Numbered from the stretch's first letter, positions 8,782-18,448 are shown. The stretch: DNA of 64,000 nt from Aquimonas sp964586455 (GCA_964586455.1 CAZPHV010000004.1:62001-126000), one strand, 5' to 3'. Notes: generated from the letters alone by a model not told the origin. Numbers and translations are program-made.

Positions 8782-10047
8782 ATGAATTCACGAATCGAAG
8801 CGTTGGTCCAGGCAGCGGTGCGCGCGGCTCAGCAGGGTCATTGGCGTGAAGCGGAGCAGCTCTGGACTCAGGTACGTCACTTCCAACCCAATCACCCACA
8901 GGCGCTGCACAGCCTAGGTATGCATGCGCTTCGAAGCGGAAGACTGAATGAGGCGCTCGACCTCATTCGGAAGGCGCATCTGGCGGCGCCCGCGGAGCCC
9001 ATGATTCTTGTTTCTCTGGCGGGCGTGTGTCGAGAGCGGGGCGACTCAGCAGGCGAAGTTCAGGCGATCGAACTGGCGCTTGCGGCTGAGCCGTATTGCT
9101 GGCCAGCACTGCTCGCGAAAGCGCGCGTCTTTGAGCGCACTGGTAGCGTTCGTGCTGCCGCCGCCGTATATCGGAACGTACTGAAGATCGCTCCGCCGGA
9201 ACCGCAGTGGCCGGTCGCGCTTCGTGAATCCTTGCAGCAGGCGCGGGCGTGCGTTGAGCGAGACAAGCGGGAGATGTCCGACTTCCTGGCGTCGCGTCTG
9301 GGCTCTAGGTTCGATCAGCTCAATCACAAGCACGTGGCTCGTTGGCGAGAGGCAGCGGCTATCGTTTGTGGAGAGTCGCGCCCCTATCCCTCCGTTCCCA
9401 ACAAGTTGTTGGTGCCGCGATTGCCAGCGCTGCCGTTCTTCGAGCGTGACCTGTTCCCGTGGGTGGGGGGCCTCGAAGCGAGAACGCCGGAGATTACCGA
9501 GGAGATGTGCGCCGTACACGCAGGGCAGCCTGAAGCGTTCCGGCCCTACGTGGCGTACGAGCGCGGCACGCCGGTCAACCAGTGGCAGGAGCTGAACCAT
9601 TCCGCGCGCTGGAGCAGTTTCTTTCTCTGGCAGAACGGAAGTCCGGTTTTGGCCAATATCAACCAATGCCCGCAGACGGCCGCGGCATTGGCAGAGGTGG
9701 AGATGGCCGACATCGGTGGGCTCTGCCCGAATGCGATGTTCTCAGCGCTGGCGCCTCGCACGTCGATTCCGCCTCATCACGGTGAAACCAACGCGCGGTT
9801 GGTGGTGCATCTTCCGCTGGTGGTTCCCGAGAACTGTATGTACCGCGTCGGATACGAACGTCGTCGTTGGAACGTGGGTGAAGCACTCATTTTTGATGAC
9901 AGCATCGAGCACGAAGCGCGCAATGACAGTGACGAACTGCGGGTGGTTCTGATCTTTGACGTGTGGAACCCGCTGCTGTCCGCCTCTGAGCGCGAAGTGG
10001 TGCGCGAACTCAGCGCAGCGCAGCTGGAATTCGAGTCAAACGGTTGA
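8782..10047 (+). CDS. TPR protein with aspartyl/asparaginyl beta-hydroxylase domain
   Basis: 421 residues from ATG 8782 (GGA upstream; the TPR helix starts at once); an in-frame GTG at 8725 would add 19 residues. About 1-150 is TPR (HWREAEQLWTQVRHFQPNHP). About 220-415 is an aspartyl/asparaginyl beta-hydroxylase domain of the PF05118 type: IPPHHGETNARLVVHLPL holds the first iron-ligand His (about 332/333) and the NxR 2OG-site pattern, and GEALIFDDSIEHEARNDSDE the second His (about 377), followed by LRVVLIFDVWNP. These enzymes use two His ligands and hydroxylate Asp/Asn in proteins or peptides. It is divergent from the methyltransferase. Confidence 0.9.
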   Translation: MNSRIEALVQAAVRAAQQGHWREAEQLWTQVRHFQPNHPQALHSLGMHALRSGRLNEALDLIRKAHLAAPAEPMILVSLAGVCRERGDSAGEVQAIELALAAEPYCWPALLAKARVFERTGSVRAAAAVYRNVLKIAPPEPQWPVALRESLQQARACVERDKREMSDFLASRLGSRFDQLNHKHVARWREAAAIVCGESRPYPSVPNKLLVPRLPALPFFERDLFPWVGGLEARTPEITEEMCAVHAGQPEAFRPYVAYERGTPVNQWQELNHSARWSSFFLWQNGSPVLANINQCPQTAAALAEVEMADIGGLCPNAMFSALAPRTSIPPHHGETNARLVVHLPLVVPENCMYRVGYERRRWNVGEALIFDDSIEHEARNDSDELRVVLIFDVWNPLLSASEREVVRELSAAQLEFESNG

Positions 10048-10380
10048 GCCCGGGCCTCGTCAACGACTCGGCTGCGAAGTGCGATAGGGCCGTGCCCGCG
10101 GGCTCGTCACGTGACTTCATGTGCAGACCCGTCCACAGCGCGACAGCTGGGAGTGTCCACTCCAGCCATGCGGTAGCGATCAGCGGCGCTTGCGCGGGAA
10201 GGGCCTGAGCGCCCCCGCTCGCTTGAAGGCAACTTCGCGGCGCTGAAAAGTAGTTCTTGCTACCTGTGCGCATGCGAGTGGCGCTGCTTTGTTCACCCAG
10301 GGTTGGGCGGTGATTGCGCAATGCCCCCTGTGTTTGGCAGCTACTCGACAGGGTTTGCGCGTCGAGTCAGCTATCCGCAC
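10048..10380. other. Intergenic region with no recognisable gene
   Basis: 333 bases between convergent genes. Open frames on the minus strand are short and without motifs; only the terminator at the right edge is recognisable. Confidence 0.45.
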
Positions 10381-10410
10381 AAAAGAAAACGGCGGGCCCT
10401 AAGGCCCGCC
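10381..10410 (-). terminator. Intrinsic terminator of the second TonB receptor
   Basis: An 8-bp GC stem (10391-10398 with 10403-10410) and a 4-base loop. Read on the minus strand it is followed by GTTTTCTTTT, 27 bases after the receptor stop codon. Confidence 0.88.
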
Positions 10411-10436
10411 GCAGATCTTCCGATACCGCTGACTGA

Positions 10437-13322
10437 TCAGAACTTCAGGCTGATGCTCGTGAAGATATAGCGACCCATCTGATCGTATCCGCCCGGCGCA
10501 TTCGCGTTCAGCGCATTGCCAGCGCCGACCAGCGGCGGTTCCTTGTCGGCGATGTTGTTGATGCCCAAGGTCAGATCGATGTTTTCGGCAAGCGCCAGCG
10601 AGCCGGAGAGGTCGAAGTAGTTGTAGGCGGGCAGGCCGCCGCGAGCGGCGGTCAGACGATCCGTGTCGAAATCGTCCTCGTCAACCTGCACGATCGGACG
10701 CCCCTGATTGTCGACGTAGTCCAGCTCGCCGAAGTAGCGCCAGCGCAGGTTCAAGGACCAGTTGTCGCGCGAATACCGGACGTTCGCGATGTGGCGCCAT
10801 TCCGGACGCGTGTCCTGACAGCTGGGGTTGATCCGGCCAGCACAGTCAAAACTGGTGCCCTCGACGCCAGGCAGTGGCGAGGTCTGCTCTTCCAACAGGT
10901 AGTTGCCTACGAAGTTGGTGAAGAAGCGGCCGCCCAAGCCCTCGAACGCGTAGGTCGCGTTCAGGTCGATTCCGCGCGCACGCAGTTCGCCGAAGTTGGC
11001 GGTCGTGTTGCGGACGTAGTTGTTGGGGTCGAGCCAGATGTCGCCGTCGGGACCACGCTGGATCAGATCGCAGACCTGACGCAATCCGGTATCGAGACAG
11101 GTGCTGAGAATCGTGTTCGCACCGATTCCGGTGATGGTGTCATCAATCCGGATGTCGTAGTAATCCAGTGCGATCGCCACGTCGTCAACCGGATTCAGCA
11201 CAAAACCGACGGTGTAGGTATCAGCCTGTTCAGGCTGCAGGTTCGGGTCGCCACCAATGAACTGATTGTTCTGACTTGCAGGGTTGGCCGGAATCGCGCC
11301 GTACTGAGCCGGGCTCACGCCCGTGCGCTGGCACTCTGCAAGGGGGCGGCTGGGGCTGGGGCCAGCGCACGGGTCGGAGCCCGAAAACAGGGCTGTCCGC
11401 TGCAGCGAGAACAGGTCAGTGATGCCTGGGGCGCGGATGGCGCGATTGTATCCCGCACGCGGGCGCACCATTCCGATCTCGCTGGTGAACCCCAGCTTGT
11501 AGGTGTTGGCGCCGCCAGAACGGTCGTAGTCCGAGTAGCGATAGCCCAGGTCGATGTCGAAGGAACGGAACAGGCCATCCCCTGCGAACACCGGGATCAG
11601 CGCTTCCATGAACACTTCGTTGACCTTCGTTTCGCCACTGACCGGCGGTGCCGAGGAGCCAGCGCCGGCGAAATTGCCAGCCGCGCTGTCGTTGTCCGAG
11701 ACGGAAGCATACGACTCACGGCGGTGCTCCACACCGAACACGCCGAAGATGGTCGAGCCGCCGGCGCTAGGCAGACCAAAGCCAAAATCACCGGTCGCGA
11801 AGGCGTTGAACACTTCCATTTCGGTGTCGGTCTTGTTGAAGCTGGTGCCTGCCAAAGCGTTTGCCGCTTCCGTGGTCACGCCGCCGTCCCGCCACACATT
11901 CCAAGGCAGACAGCCAGTGAACGACCCGGCCGGGCAGCCCAACAAGCCGCTCGTTACGCGCGAAATCAGGAAGTCGTTGTAGCCCTGGGTGTCGTTCGAA
12001 GTGCGAGCGAACAGGTATGAAGCGTCGTAGTTCCAGGTTGAGCCAAGATTGCCCTTGGCGCCGACCACGAAGCGATAGGAAAGATCGGACGTCTCGGTAC
12101 GACGGGGGCCACCCTCCACATTGCGACGCAGGACGTTGACCTGGAAGGGCAGATCGGGGTTCAGGCCGAGATCCGAGCACAGGCTGCCAAAGAGCGGGTT
12201 GGCGCAGTTCTGGCCTCGCAGTGCGACGTTGAACGCACCGGATTCGGCGATCTGGACGCTGTCCTTCCGGTTGACCAGCATCGCTTCGAAGTACGGGGTG
12301 AAGAACTCATTCACCTCGTAGCTGATGGCGGTGCCTGCGGTGTAGCGCTCGTCTGGGCGCTGATAGTAGTTGGGTGGTGCGTAGTTGTAGAGCTCACGAG
12401 GCCCGTTTGACCAGCGACCAGCGTTGTTGAAAGCGGCGAAGCCCAGTGGGCGAAGGGTTGAGACGGTGCCATCCGGATTGGTCCGAGTCTGGCCGACCAG
12501 GAAGTTGCCGGTTGCGCTTGTTGCCGAGCCACCGCAGTCGGTGCCGTCTTCGAACAAGGCGCAGGAAGCATAGTCACGCTGCGCGTGGAACAGCGCGTCG
12601 TTTTCACGGTAGGTCACCCATGCCATGGCGTGACCGGAGCCGTCGCCAAGCCGACCGCCCCATGCAAGGTCAATGGTCTTCGAGGCGCCGTCAAAGCCGG
12701 AGTTGCCGTCTTCGTAGGCAAACCCTGCATCGTCCTGCAGGCCCTGCATATATTCGTTGCGGTTGTTGTGCTGGTAGGCCGAGTAACCGCCACCGATGCG
12801 GAATCCTTCAAACTCGGTATCCAAGATGAAGTTCACGACACCCGCTACGGCATCCGAACCATAAACCGCGGAAGCGCCGCCGGTGAGGATGTCGACGCGG
12901 CTGACCAGGGCGGCTGGAATGATGCTGATGTCGCGCAGCTCGCCGGTAGCGCCTGGCGGCAGGCGACGACCGTTAACCAGGGTGAGAGTGCGCTCGGCGC
13001 CGAGGTTGCGCAGCGACACGGTCGCGTAACCCGTAGACGGGTTGTTCGTCTGCGAATCGAACACAGGGGTCAGCTGCGGGTACTGGTTGACGAGGTCGTC
13101 AACGCGGGTCGCGCCGGAGAGCGCGAAGTCTTCGCGCTGAATCTCGGTGACCGGGGCGGAAGCAGTCACGGTCTGGCTCTGGATACGCGAACCGGTGACT
13201 ACGATCTGGTCAAGGGAGGTGGGCGCCTCTTCCTGGGCGAAGGCGGGCATGGCCACGAGGGACGCGGCGCCAGCGACGAGGGCGAAACGAATCGCGCCCG
13301 ACAGCGGGTTGAACTTTGACAT
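10437..13322 (-). CDS. TonB-dependent receptor, complete
   Basis: 961 residues from ATG 13322, with TTGGAG ten bases upstream. Residues 1-29 are a Sec signal peptide cleaved near AFAQ/EEAP. A TonB-box-like LDQIVVTGSRI follows at about 37-47, then the plug (VTEIQREDFALSG, RVDDLVNQYPQL, LRNLGAERTLTLVNGRRLPP, VSRVDILTGGASAVYGSDAV, AGVVNFIL). The rest is a 22-strand barrel with Cys-containing loops, an RAPGITDLFSLQ segment, GGDPNLQPEQADTYTVGF, and a C-terminal strand ending TSISLKF. It belongs to the large TonB-receptor group of Xanthomonadales whose substrates are often unknown; neighbouring peptide/protein-modifying enzymes hint at a peptide ligand, which is inference only. It is convergent with the TPR/Asp-hydroxylase gene. 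Confidence 0.96.
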   Translation of the reverse strand: MSKFNPLSGAIRFALVAGAASLVAMPAFAQEEAPTSLDQIVVTGSRIQSQTVTASAPVTEIQREDFALSGATRVDDLVNQYPQLTPVFDSQTNNPSTGYATVSLRNLGAERTLTLVNGRRLPPGATGELRDISIIPAALVSRVDILTGGASAVYGSDAVAGVVNFILDTEFEGFRIGGGYSAYQHNNRNEYMQGLQDDAGFAYEDGNSGFDGASKTIDLAWGGRLGDGSGHAMAWVTYRENDALFHAQRDYASCALFEDGTDCGGSATSATGNFLVGQTRTNPDGTVSTLRPLGFAAFNNAGRWSNGPRELYNYAPPNYYQRPDERYTAGTAISYEVNEFFTPYFEAMLVNRKDSVQIAESGAFNVALRGQNCANPLFGSLCSDLGLNPDLPFQVNVLRRNVEGGPRRTETSDLSYRFVVGAKGNLGSTWNYDASYLFARTSNDTQGYNDFLISRVTSGLLGCPAGSFTGCLPWNVWRDGGVTTEAANALAGTSFNKTDTEMEVFNAFATGDFGFGLPSAGGSTIFGVFGVEHRRESYASVSDNDSAAGNFAGAGSSAPPVSGETKVNEVFMEALIPVFAGDGLFRSFDIDLGYRYSDYDRSGGANTYKLGFTSEIGMVRPRAGYNRAIRAPGITDLFSLQRTALFSGSDPCAGPSPSRPLAECQRTGVSPAQYGAIPANPASQNNQFIGGDPNLQPEQADTYTVGFVLNPVDDVAIALDYYDIRIDDTITGIGANTILSTCLDTGLRQVCDLIQRGPDGDIWLDPNNYVRNTTANFGELRARGIDLNATYAFEGLGGRFFTNFVGNYLLEEQTSPLPGVEGTSFDCAGRINPSCQDTRPEWRHIANVRYSRDNWSLNLRWRYFGELDYVDNQGRPIVQVDEDDFDTDRLTAARGGLPAYNYFDLSGSLALAENIDLTLGINNIADKEPPLVGAGNALNANAPGGYDQMGRYIFTSISLKF

Positions 13323-13599
13323 CGGCTATGTCTCCAAACAGTTGGCTGGGATCGGGCGGGCCCGAGACCTCAACCGCCCCCGGAACTGGGACAGCGGTCA
13401 CCGGATGCTAACACAATGTTTACAAGGCGCTGCCAGCGTTTCGGGGGGCAACGCGGCGTCGATTCGCTCGTATCCCCTTTCGCACAGCGAATCGTGCGCG
13501 TCGCCCATGCGCGAGCCGTGGCGCGAGGGAGTAACATCCCGCGAGCTTGAACGGACGAGTCATGGGGCATGAGGGTGGTGGGCGACAGGGGACATCGCG

Positions 13600-14847
13600 G
13601 TGGCGATTGAGGAACGCAGTCTCCCGTTGGATGCGCTGCAGCCGGGTATGTTTGTCTGTCGTATCGACCTGCCCTGGAGCGAGACACCTTTTGCCCTCCA
13701 GGGGCTGCAGATTGCGTCGCGCGCTGATATCGAGGCGCTGCGTCCGTACACCACAACCGCGGTGGTCGATTTTCGGCGCAGCGTGTTGCCCGAGGGGCGC
13801 AGTCTGCTGCTGACCTTGGGCTACAGGCCGCCACCCGGTGTGCGACTGCCCGAACTGCGTCCTTACCCCGATGCCCTCCCGGTTGAGCAGGAGCTGCCGC
13901 GTGCGCGAATCGCTCGGCGAAGCGCGCTGGAACTCGCGCGCCGGCTTCAGGACGACCTGCGTGCCGGTCGGCCGCTCGATCTTGAGCAGCTCGGCGAGGT
14001 GGTTCGGCCAGTTGTCGCGAGCGTGCTGCGCAGCCCCGACGCCTTCTTCTGGCTGGTGGCCCTGCGTCGCCGGGATCCGTATGCCTATGCCCATGCGCTC
14101 AACACCGCGGCGCTGTCGGTGGCGCTCGGCCGCCAGATCGGCCTCCCGGCTGATCTGTTGATCGAGCTCGCGGGCGCCGCCCTGCTGATGGACATCGGGA
14201 TGGCGCTGCTGCCGGATGGCCTGTGCAATCACGGCCTGCTGCTGTCGTCGGTCGAGCACCGGCAGGTACAGCAGCACGTGTCACTGGGCCTGGATGCTCT
14301 GAGCGAACGTCCGGGCGTCAGCGCGGCTCAGCTGCAGTGGATCGCGTCCCACCATGAGCGTCACGACGGCAGCGGCTACCCGCTGGGCGTATCGGGCGCC
14401 GAGATTCCGCTGTTCGCGCGCATGCTCGGCCTGGCGGATACGTTCGACGCACTCAGTACCGATCGCCCGCACCAGAAGGGTCTCTCGCGCCATGACACAA
14501 CCCAGTGGCTGTACCGCGAGCGCGATCGCTTGTTCCAGGCCGAACTGGTTGAGCAGTTCGGGCAGGCGCTGGGGGTGTATCCCACTGGCACCCTGATCGA
14601 GCTGTCCAGCGGCGAAGTGGCCGTCGTGACGCAGCAGAACGGAGCCCGGCGGCTGTTTCCCAAGGTCACCGTGCTCACCCATCCGGACAAGTCGATCAAT
14701 CCGGCGTTTCCGCAGGTCGACCTGTGGCTGGATGAGGGTGCAGACGGTGGGCGTCGCACCATCCTGCGCGGGCTGCGGCCCGGCGCGCACGGCATCGATC
14801 TCGGTCAGCTGTTCCTCGCTGAAGACCCGACCGAGGTGACAGAATGA
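13600..14847 (+). CDS. HD-GYP domain protein with DUF3391, degenerate HD motif
   Basis: 415 residues from GTG 13600. About 1-120 matches the DUF3391 module that precedes HD-GYP domains (LPLDALQPGMFVCRIDLPW). About 150-340 is the HD-GYP domain, which in active members hydrolyses c-di-GMP. HHERHDGSGYPLGVSG is intact and ADTFDALSTDRPHQKG matches the conserved DxfDAlTsdRpY block. The HD dyad itself, normally LHDIGK, reads LMDIGM here: the metal-binding His and the following Lys are both Met. Activity is therefore doubtful; it may bind c-di-GMP as a sensor. The stop is 19 bases before the EAL gene, so the two probably form an operon. Confidence 0.9.
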   Translation: MAIEERSLPLDALQPGMFVCRIDLPWSETPFALQGLQIASRADIEALRPYTTTAVVDFRRSVLPEGRSLLLTLGYRPPPGVRLPELRPYPDALPVEQELPRARIARRSALELARRLQDDLRAGRPLDLEQLGEVVRPVVASVLRSPDAFFWLVALRRRDPYAYAHALNTAALSVALGRQIGLPADLLIELAGAALLMDIGMALLPDGLCNHGLLLSSVEHRQVQQHVSLGLDALSERPGVSAAQLQWIASHHERHDGSGYPLGVSGAEIPLFARMLGLADTFDALSTDRPHQKGLSRHDTTQWLYRERDRLFQAELVEQFGQALGVYPTGTLIELSSGEVAVVTQQNGARRLFPKVTVLTHPDKSINPAFPQVDLWLDEGADGGRRTILRGLRPGAHGIDLGQLFLAEDPTEVTE

Positions 14848-14866
14848 GTCCGGCCGTGAGGCAGGC

Positions 14867-16096
14867 ATGCCCGAACTGAGCCCCGACTGGTCGCGCCTTC
14901 GGACTTTCATCGACAGTCAATGCGTGTCGGCCGAAACGGCGCCGCTGGCGCTGCTTCATTTGCACTTGCGGCGACACCGCAGCCTGCGCGCGCGGCTGGG
15001 CGAAGCGGTGCTGCAGGAGCTGTCGGAACGCGTGCTGCAGAAGGTGTGGCGGGTGCTGCGTGCGCAGGACCATGTGCTGCGATTGAGCGAATCGGACGTG
15101 CTGATTGCCCTGCCCGGGATGCTCAGCGCCGGCCATGCGCGACTGGCAGCGCAGGCGCTGCAGCGTGCCCTGATGGAGCCGGTGCAATTTGACGAGCTGA
15201 TCCTGCGGGTGCAGCCCGAGATCGGGCTGGCGCTCGCACCCCTGCACGGACGGGACGCGACCAGCCTGCAGCGCGCCGCCAGTGCCGCCGCCGAGGCAGC
15301 CCGCAGCGCTGCCGGCGGGATCGCCGAGGCGGCCAGCGCTTCGCCACTCCTTCTTTATGCGGATCTGGCCAGCGATCTGCGCGCCAATGCGTTGCATGTG
15401 GAGTTCCAGCCAATCGTGCGCCTAGGCGATGAGCGCCGTATCGGCTTCGAGGCGCTTGCGCGATGGCGCCACCCGCGTACCGGCGAGTGGGTGCCGCCCT
15501 CACAGTTCGTGGTGCAGGCCGAAGAGGCCGGGCTGGTGCCCGAGCTGACCCGTTGGAGCCTGCAGGCGGCTCTGCGTGAGTTTCATCCGCTACACGTGTC
15601 CGACCCGAGCCTTCACTGCGCCCTGAACCTATCGGCGCGCGCATTTGAAGACAGCGCGCTGGTCGAGCAGATCGAGTCCGCACTGGCGATCTGGAACCTA
15701 CCGCCGTCGGCGCTGGTGCTCGAGATCACCGAAACCGCCTTGCTGGAGGAGCCCCAGCGCAATGCGCGCCAGCTGTCGCGCTTGCGTGGGCTGGGCGTGG
15801 GCGTGGCGCTGGACGATTTCGGCCAGGGCTACTCCTCGTTCGGCTATCTGCAGTTTCTGGAGCTCAGCCTGCTGAAGATCGATCGCCGCTTCCTCGAGCG
15901 CCTCGAAGGCAGTCGCGACCTTGGCCTGGTGCAGTCGATGATCCAGCTGGCCTATCGCCTGCAAATGCAGGTCGTGGCCGAAGGTGTGGAAACCCCTGAA
16001 GTGGCTCGCGTGTTGACCCAGCTGGGCTGCGATTTCGCGCAGGGCTGGCACTTCGGACATCCGCGTCCAGCCGCGCACTGGCTCGCCGGCAGCTGA
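14867..16096 (+). CDS. EAL-domain c-di-GMP phosphodiesterase with degenerate GGDEF
   Basis: 409 residues. About 1-160 is a GGDEF fold without its signature (RLSESDVLIALPG stands where RxGGDEF is expected), so no cyclase activity is predicted. About 165-405 is an EAL domain with every catalytic motif I know: GFEALARW, NLSARAF, EITET, LDDFGQGYSS, LKIDRRF, VAEGVET and AQGWHFG. It should cleave c-di-GMP to pGpG. There is no membrane segment or sensor domain, so the degenerate GGDEF half may be the regulatory (GTP- or partner-binding) part. It is co-directional with and 19 bases after the HD-GYP gene. Confidence 0.92.
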   Translation: MPELSPDWSRLRTFIDSQCVSAETAPLALLHLHLRRHRSLRARLGEAVLQELSERVLQKVWRVLRAQDHVLRLSESDVLIALPGMLSAGHARLAAQALQRALMEPVQFDELILRVQPEIGLALAPLHGRDATSLQRAASAAAEAARSAAGGIAEAASASPLLLYADLASDLRANALHVEFQPIVRLGDERRIGFEALARWRHPRTGEWVPPSQFVVQAEEAGLVPELTRWSLQAALREFHPLHVSDPSLHCALNLSARAFEDSALVEQIESALAIWNLPPSALVLEITETALLEEPQRNARQLSRLRGLGVGVALDDFGQGYSSFGYLQFLELSLLKIDRRFLERLEGSRDLGLVQSMIQLAYRLQMQVVAEGVETPEVARVLTQLGCDFAQGWHFGHPRPAAHWLAGS

Positions 16097-16213
16097 CGCG
16101 GCTTCGGCGGGTTCGATCAGATCCGCCGGCGCGCGGAAAGAGTTTCGTTTGCCCCCCTTCCGGGCCTCGGCGACAATGCCCGGCTTACCGCCCCGTCGCC
16201 TTTGGAAAACCCG

Positions 16214-18205
16214 ATGCCCAGCCGCCGCGAACTCGCCAACGCCATCCGCTTCCTTTCAGCTGACGCCGTCGAGGCGGCCAAGAGCGGCCACCCTGGCATG
16301 CCGATGGGCATGGCCGACATCGCCGAGGTGCTGTGGAACGATTTTCTGAAGCACAGCCCGAGCAATCCGAAGTGGGCCGATCGCGACCGCTTCGTGGTCT
16401 CCAACGGCCATGGGTCGATGCTGCTGTACTCGCTGCTGCATCTGTCGGGCTACGCGTTGCCGATGGACGAGCTCAAGCGCTTTCGCCAACTGCACTCGAA
16501 GACTCCCGGACATCCCGAAGCGCACGAGACCCCGGGCGTTGAAACCACCACCGGCCCGCTCGGTCAAGGCCTCGCCAATGCGGTCGGCATGGCGCTGGCG
16601 GAAAAAGTACTGGCGCGCCGCTTCAATCAGCCGGGCCACGCCCTGGTTGATCACCATACCTATGTGTTCCTCGGCGACGGCTGCCTGATGGAGGGCATCA
16701 GTCACGAGGTGTGCTCGCTGGCCGGCACGATGAAGCTGGGCAAGCTGATCGCCTTCTGGGACGACAACGGCATCTCGATCGATGGCGAAGTCCACGGCTG
16801 GTTCACCGACGACACGCCGGCGCGCTTCGAGGCCTACGGCTGGCAGGTGATCCGCCGCGTCGACGGACACGATCATGAGGAAATCACTCAAGCCATCCGC
16901 ACCGCCCAGGCCGAGAGCGAGCGCCCGACCCTGATCTGCTGCCGCACCACGATCGGCTTCGGCGCGCCGACCAAAGCCGGCAAGGAGTCCAGCCACGGCG
17001 CGCCCTTGGGCAAGGACGAAATCGCCGGCGCGCGCGCCGCGCTCAAGTGGCCGCACGCGCCCTTCGAGATTCCGCACGACATCTATGCCGGCTGGCGCGC
17101 GCGCGACCTGACGGCTGTCGAGGCGCAGTGGAACGACCGATTCCGTGCTTACGCTGTAGCCCATCCTGAGCTCGCCGCCGAGTTCGAACGGCGCATGCGC
17201 GGCGAGCTGCCGGCGGGTTTTGCCGCCGCCTCGGACGCCTATGTGGCCAAGCTTCAGGCCGAGGGCCCCACGGTCGCGTCGCGCAAGGCATCGCAGATGG
17301 CGCTGGAAGCCTTCGGTCCACTGCTGCCGGAGTTGATCGGTGGTTCGGCTGATCTGGCCGGCTCCAACCTGACGATCTGGAAGGGCTCGAAGGACGTCAA
17401 CGCCGAAGACCCCAACGCCAACTATGTCTACTACGGCGTGCGCGAGTTCGGCATGAGCGCGATCGCCAACGGCCTGGCTCTGCACGGTGGCTTCCTGCCG
17501 TATGACGCCACCTTCCTCGTGTTCAGCGACTACTCGCGCAATGCGCTGCGCATGTCGGCGCTGATTCCGACGCGTGCGATCCACGTGTTCACCCACGACT
17601 CGATCGGCCTCGGCGAAGACGGCCCGACCCACCAGCCGGTCGAACATCTGGCCAGCCTGCGCTTCATCCCCCACAACCACGTCTGGCGCCCCTGTGATGC
17701 GGTCGAGAGTGCAGTCAGCTGGAAGGCTGCGATTGAGCGCAGCAATGGGCCGAGCTGCCTGATTTTCAGCCGCCAGAATCTGCAGCATCAGCAGCGCACG
17801 GCCGAGCAGGTCGCTGACATCGCGCGTGGCGGCTACGTGCTGAGCGATCCGCCGGAAGCGCGCTTCGACCTGATCCTGATCGCCACCGGCAGCGAGGTTG
17901 AACTCGCCATGCAGGCTGCTCGTGCGCTGGAGGCTGAGGGGACGAAAGTGCGCGTGGTGTCCATGCCCTGCAGCAACGTGTTCGATGCGCAGCCGCTGGA
18001 GTGGCGCGAAGGCGTGCTGCCGAGCTGGTGCCGCAAGCGCATCGCGATCGAGGCCGGCGTGTCCGATTTCTGGCGCAAGTATGTGGGCCTCGACGGCGCG
18101 GTGATCGGCATCGACAGCTTTGGCGCTTCGGCGCCCGCCGATCAGCTGTTCAAGCACTTCGGGTTTACGGTGGAGAAGGTGGTGGAGGCTGCCAAAGCGC
18201 TCTGA
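16214..18205 (+). CDS. tkt: Transketolase
   Basis: 663 residues from ATG 16214 (the frame opens at TTG 16202, but MPSRRELANAIRFLSADAV aligns with the usual start MSSRKELANAIRALSMDAV). It transfers two-carbon ketol units in the non-oxidative pentose phosphate pathway, in the cytosol. Visible motifs include SGHPGMPMGMADIAEVLW, SNGHGSMLLYSLLHLSGY, VETTTGPLGQGLANAVGMA, the ThDP motif from GDGCLMEGISHEV to the DDN about 27 residues on, WFTDDTPARFEAYGW, and in the pyrimidine domain GVREFGMSAIANGLALHGG and HDSIGLGEDGPTHQPVEHL. Full length for the family. REP-like repeats follow. Confidence 0.97.
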   Translation: MPSRRELANAIRFLSADAVEAAKSGHPGMPMGMADIAEVLWNDFLKHSPSNPKWADRDRFVVSNGHGSMLLYSLLHLSGYALPMDELKRFRQLHSKTPGHPEAHETPGVETTTGPLGQGLANAVGMALAEKVLARRFNQPGHALVDHHTYVFLGDGCLMEGISHEVCSLAGTMKLGKLIAFWDDNGISIDGEVHGWFTDDTPARFEAYGWQVIRRVDGHDHEEITQAIRTAQAESERPTLICCRTTIGFGAPTKAGKESSHGAPLGKDEIAGARAALKWPHAPFEIPHDIYAGWRARDLTAVEAQWNDRFRAYAVAHPELAAEFERRMRGELPAGFAAASDAYVAKLQAEGPTVASRKASQMALEAFGPLLPELIGGSADLAGSNLTIWKGSKDVNAEDPNANYVYYGVREFGMSAIANGLALHGGFLPYDATFLVFSDYSRNALRMSALIPTRAIHVFTHDSIGLGEDGPTHQPVEHLASLRFIPHNHVWRPCDAVESAVSWKAAIERSNGPSCLIFSRQNLQHQQRTAEQVADIARGGYVLSDPPEARFDLILIATGSEVELAMQAARALEAEGTKVRVVSMPCSNVFDAQPLEWREGVLPSWCRKRIAIEAGVSDFWRKYVGLDGAVIGIDSFGASAPADQLFKHFGFTVEKVVEAAKAL

Positions 18206-18238
18206 TTAGGAGCGGGTGCGCGCGCCCGCCGCAACCCC

Positions 18239-18383
18239 GTAGGGCGGGTGTTGACCCGCCGGGGATGTGCGCCGCCTCGGTGCGTGTGCTGACTCAAGGG
18301 TGGCTGCAGTCCGCTTCGGTCCTTGCCGCGCTCGCCCGCGATGTCGCGGGACTGGGGCGGCGGTGGGTCAAGACCCACCCTAC
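18239..18383. repeat. Pair of inverted REP-like palindromes (BIME-like)
   Basis: GTAGGGCGGGTGTTGACCCG at 18239 onward and its near reverse complement GGTGGGTCAAGACCCACCC at 18362 onward face each other about 100 bases apart. Each is itself a palindrome. This is the usual pattern of bacterial interspersed mosaic elements downstream of a gene (tkt), where they act on mRNA 3' ends. Confidence 0.65.
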
Positions 18384-18448
18384 ATAGTTCGGCTTTGCTT
18401 GGATGCCTTTCGCAAGATCGGCAGCGCGCACACGTACCGGGGGTTTCG

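Noticed and set aside
10791..12020. 409-codon + strand frame
   Set aside because: Antisense to the complete TonB receptor.
16256..18157. 633-codon open frame on the minus strand
   Set aside because: Antisense to transketolase, whose family motifs are complete; long antisense frames are common at this GC content.
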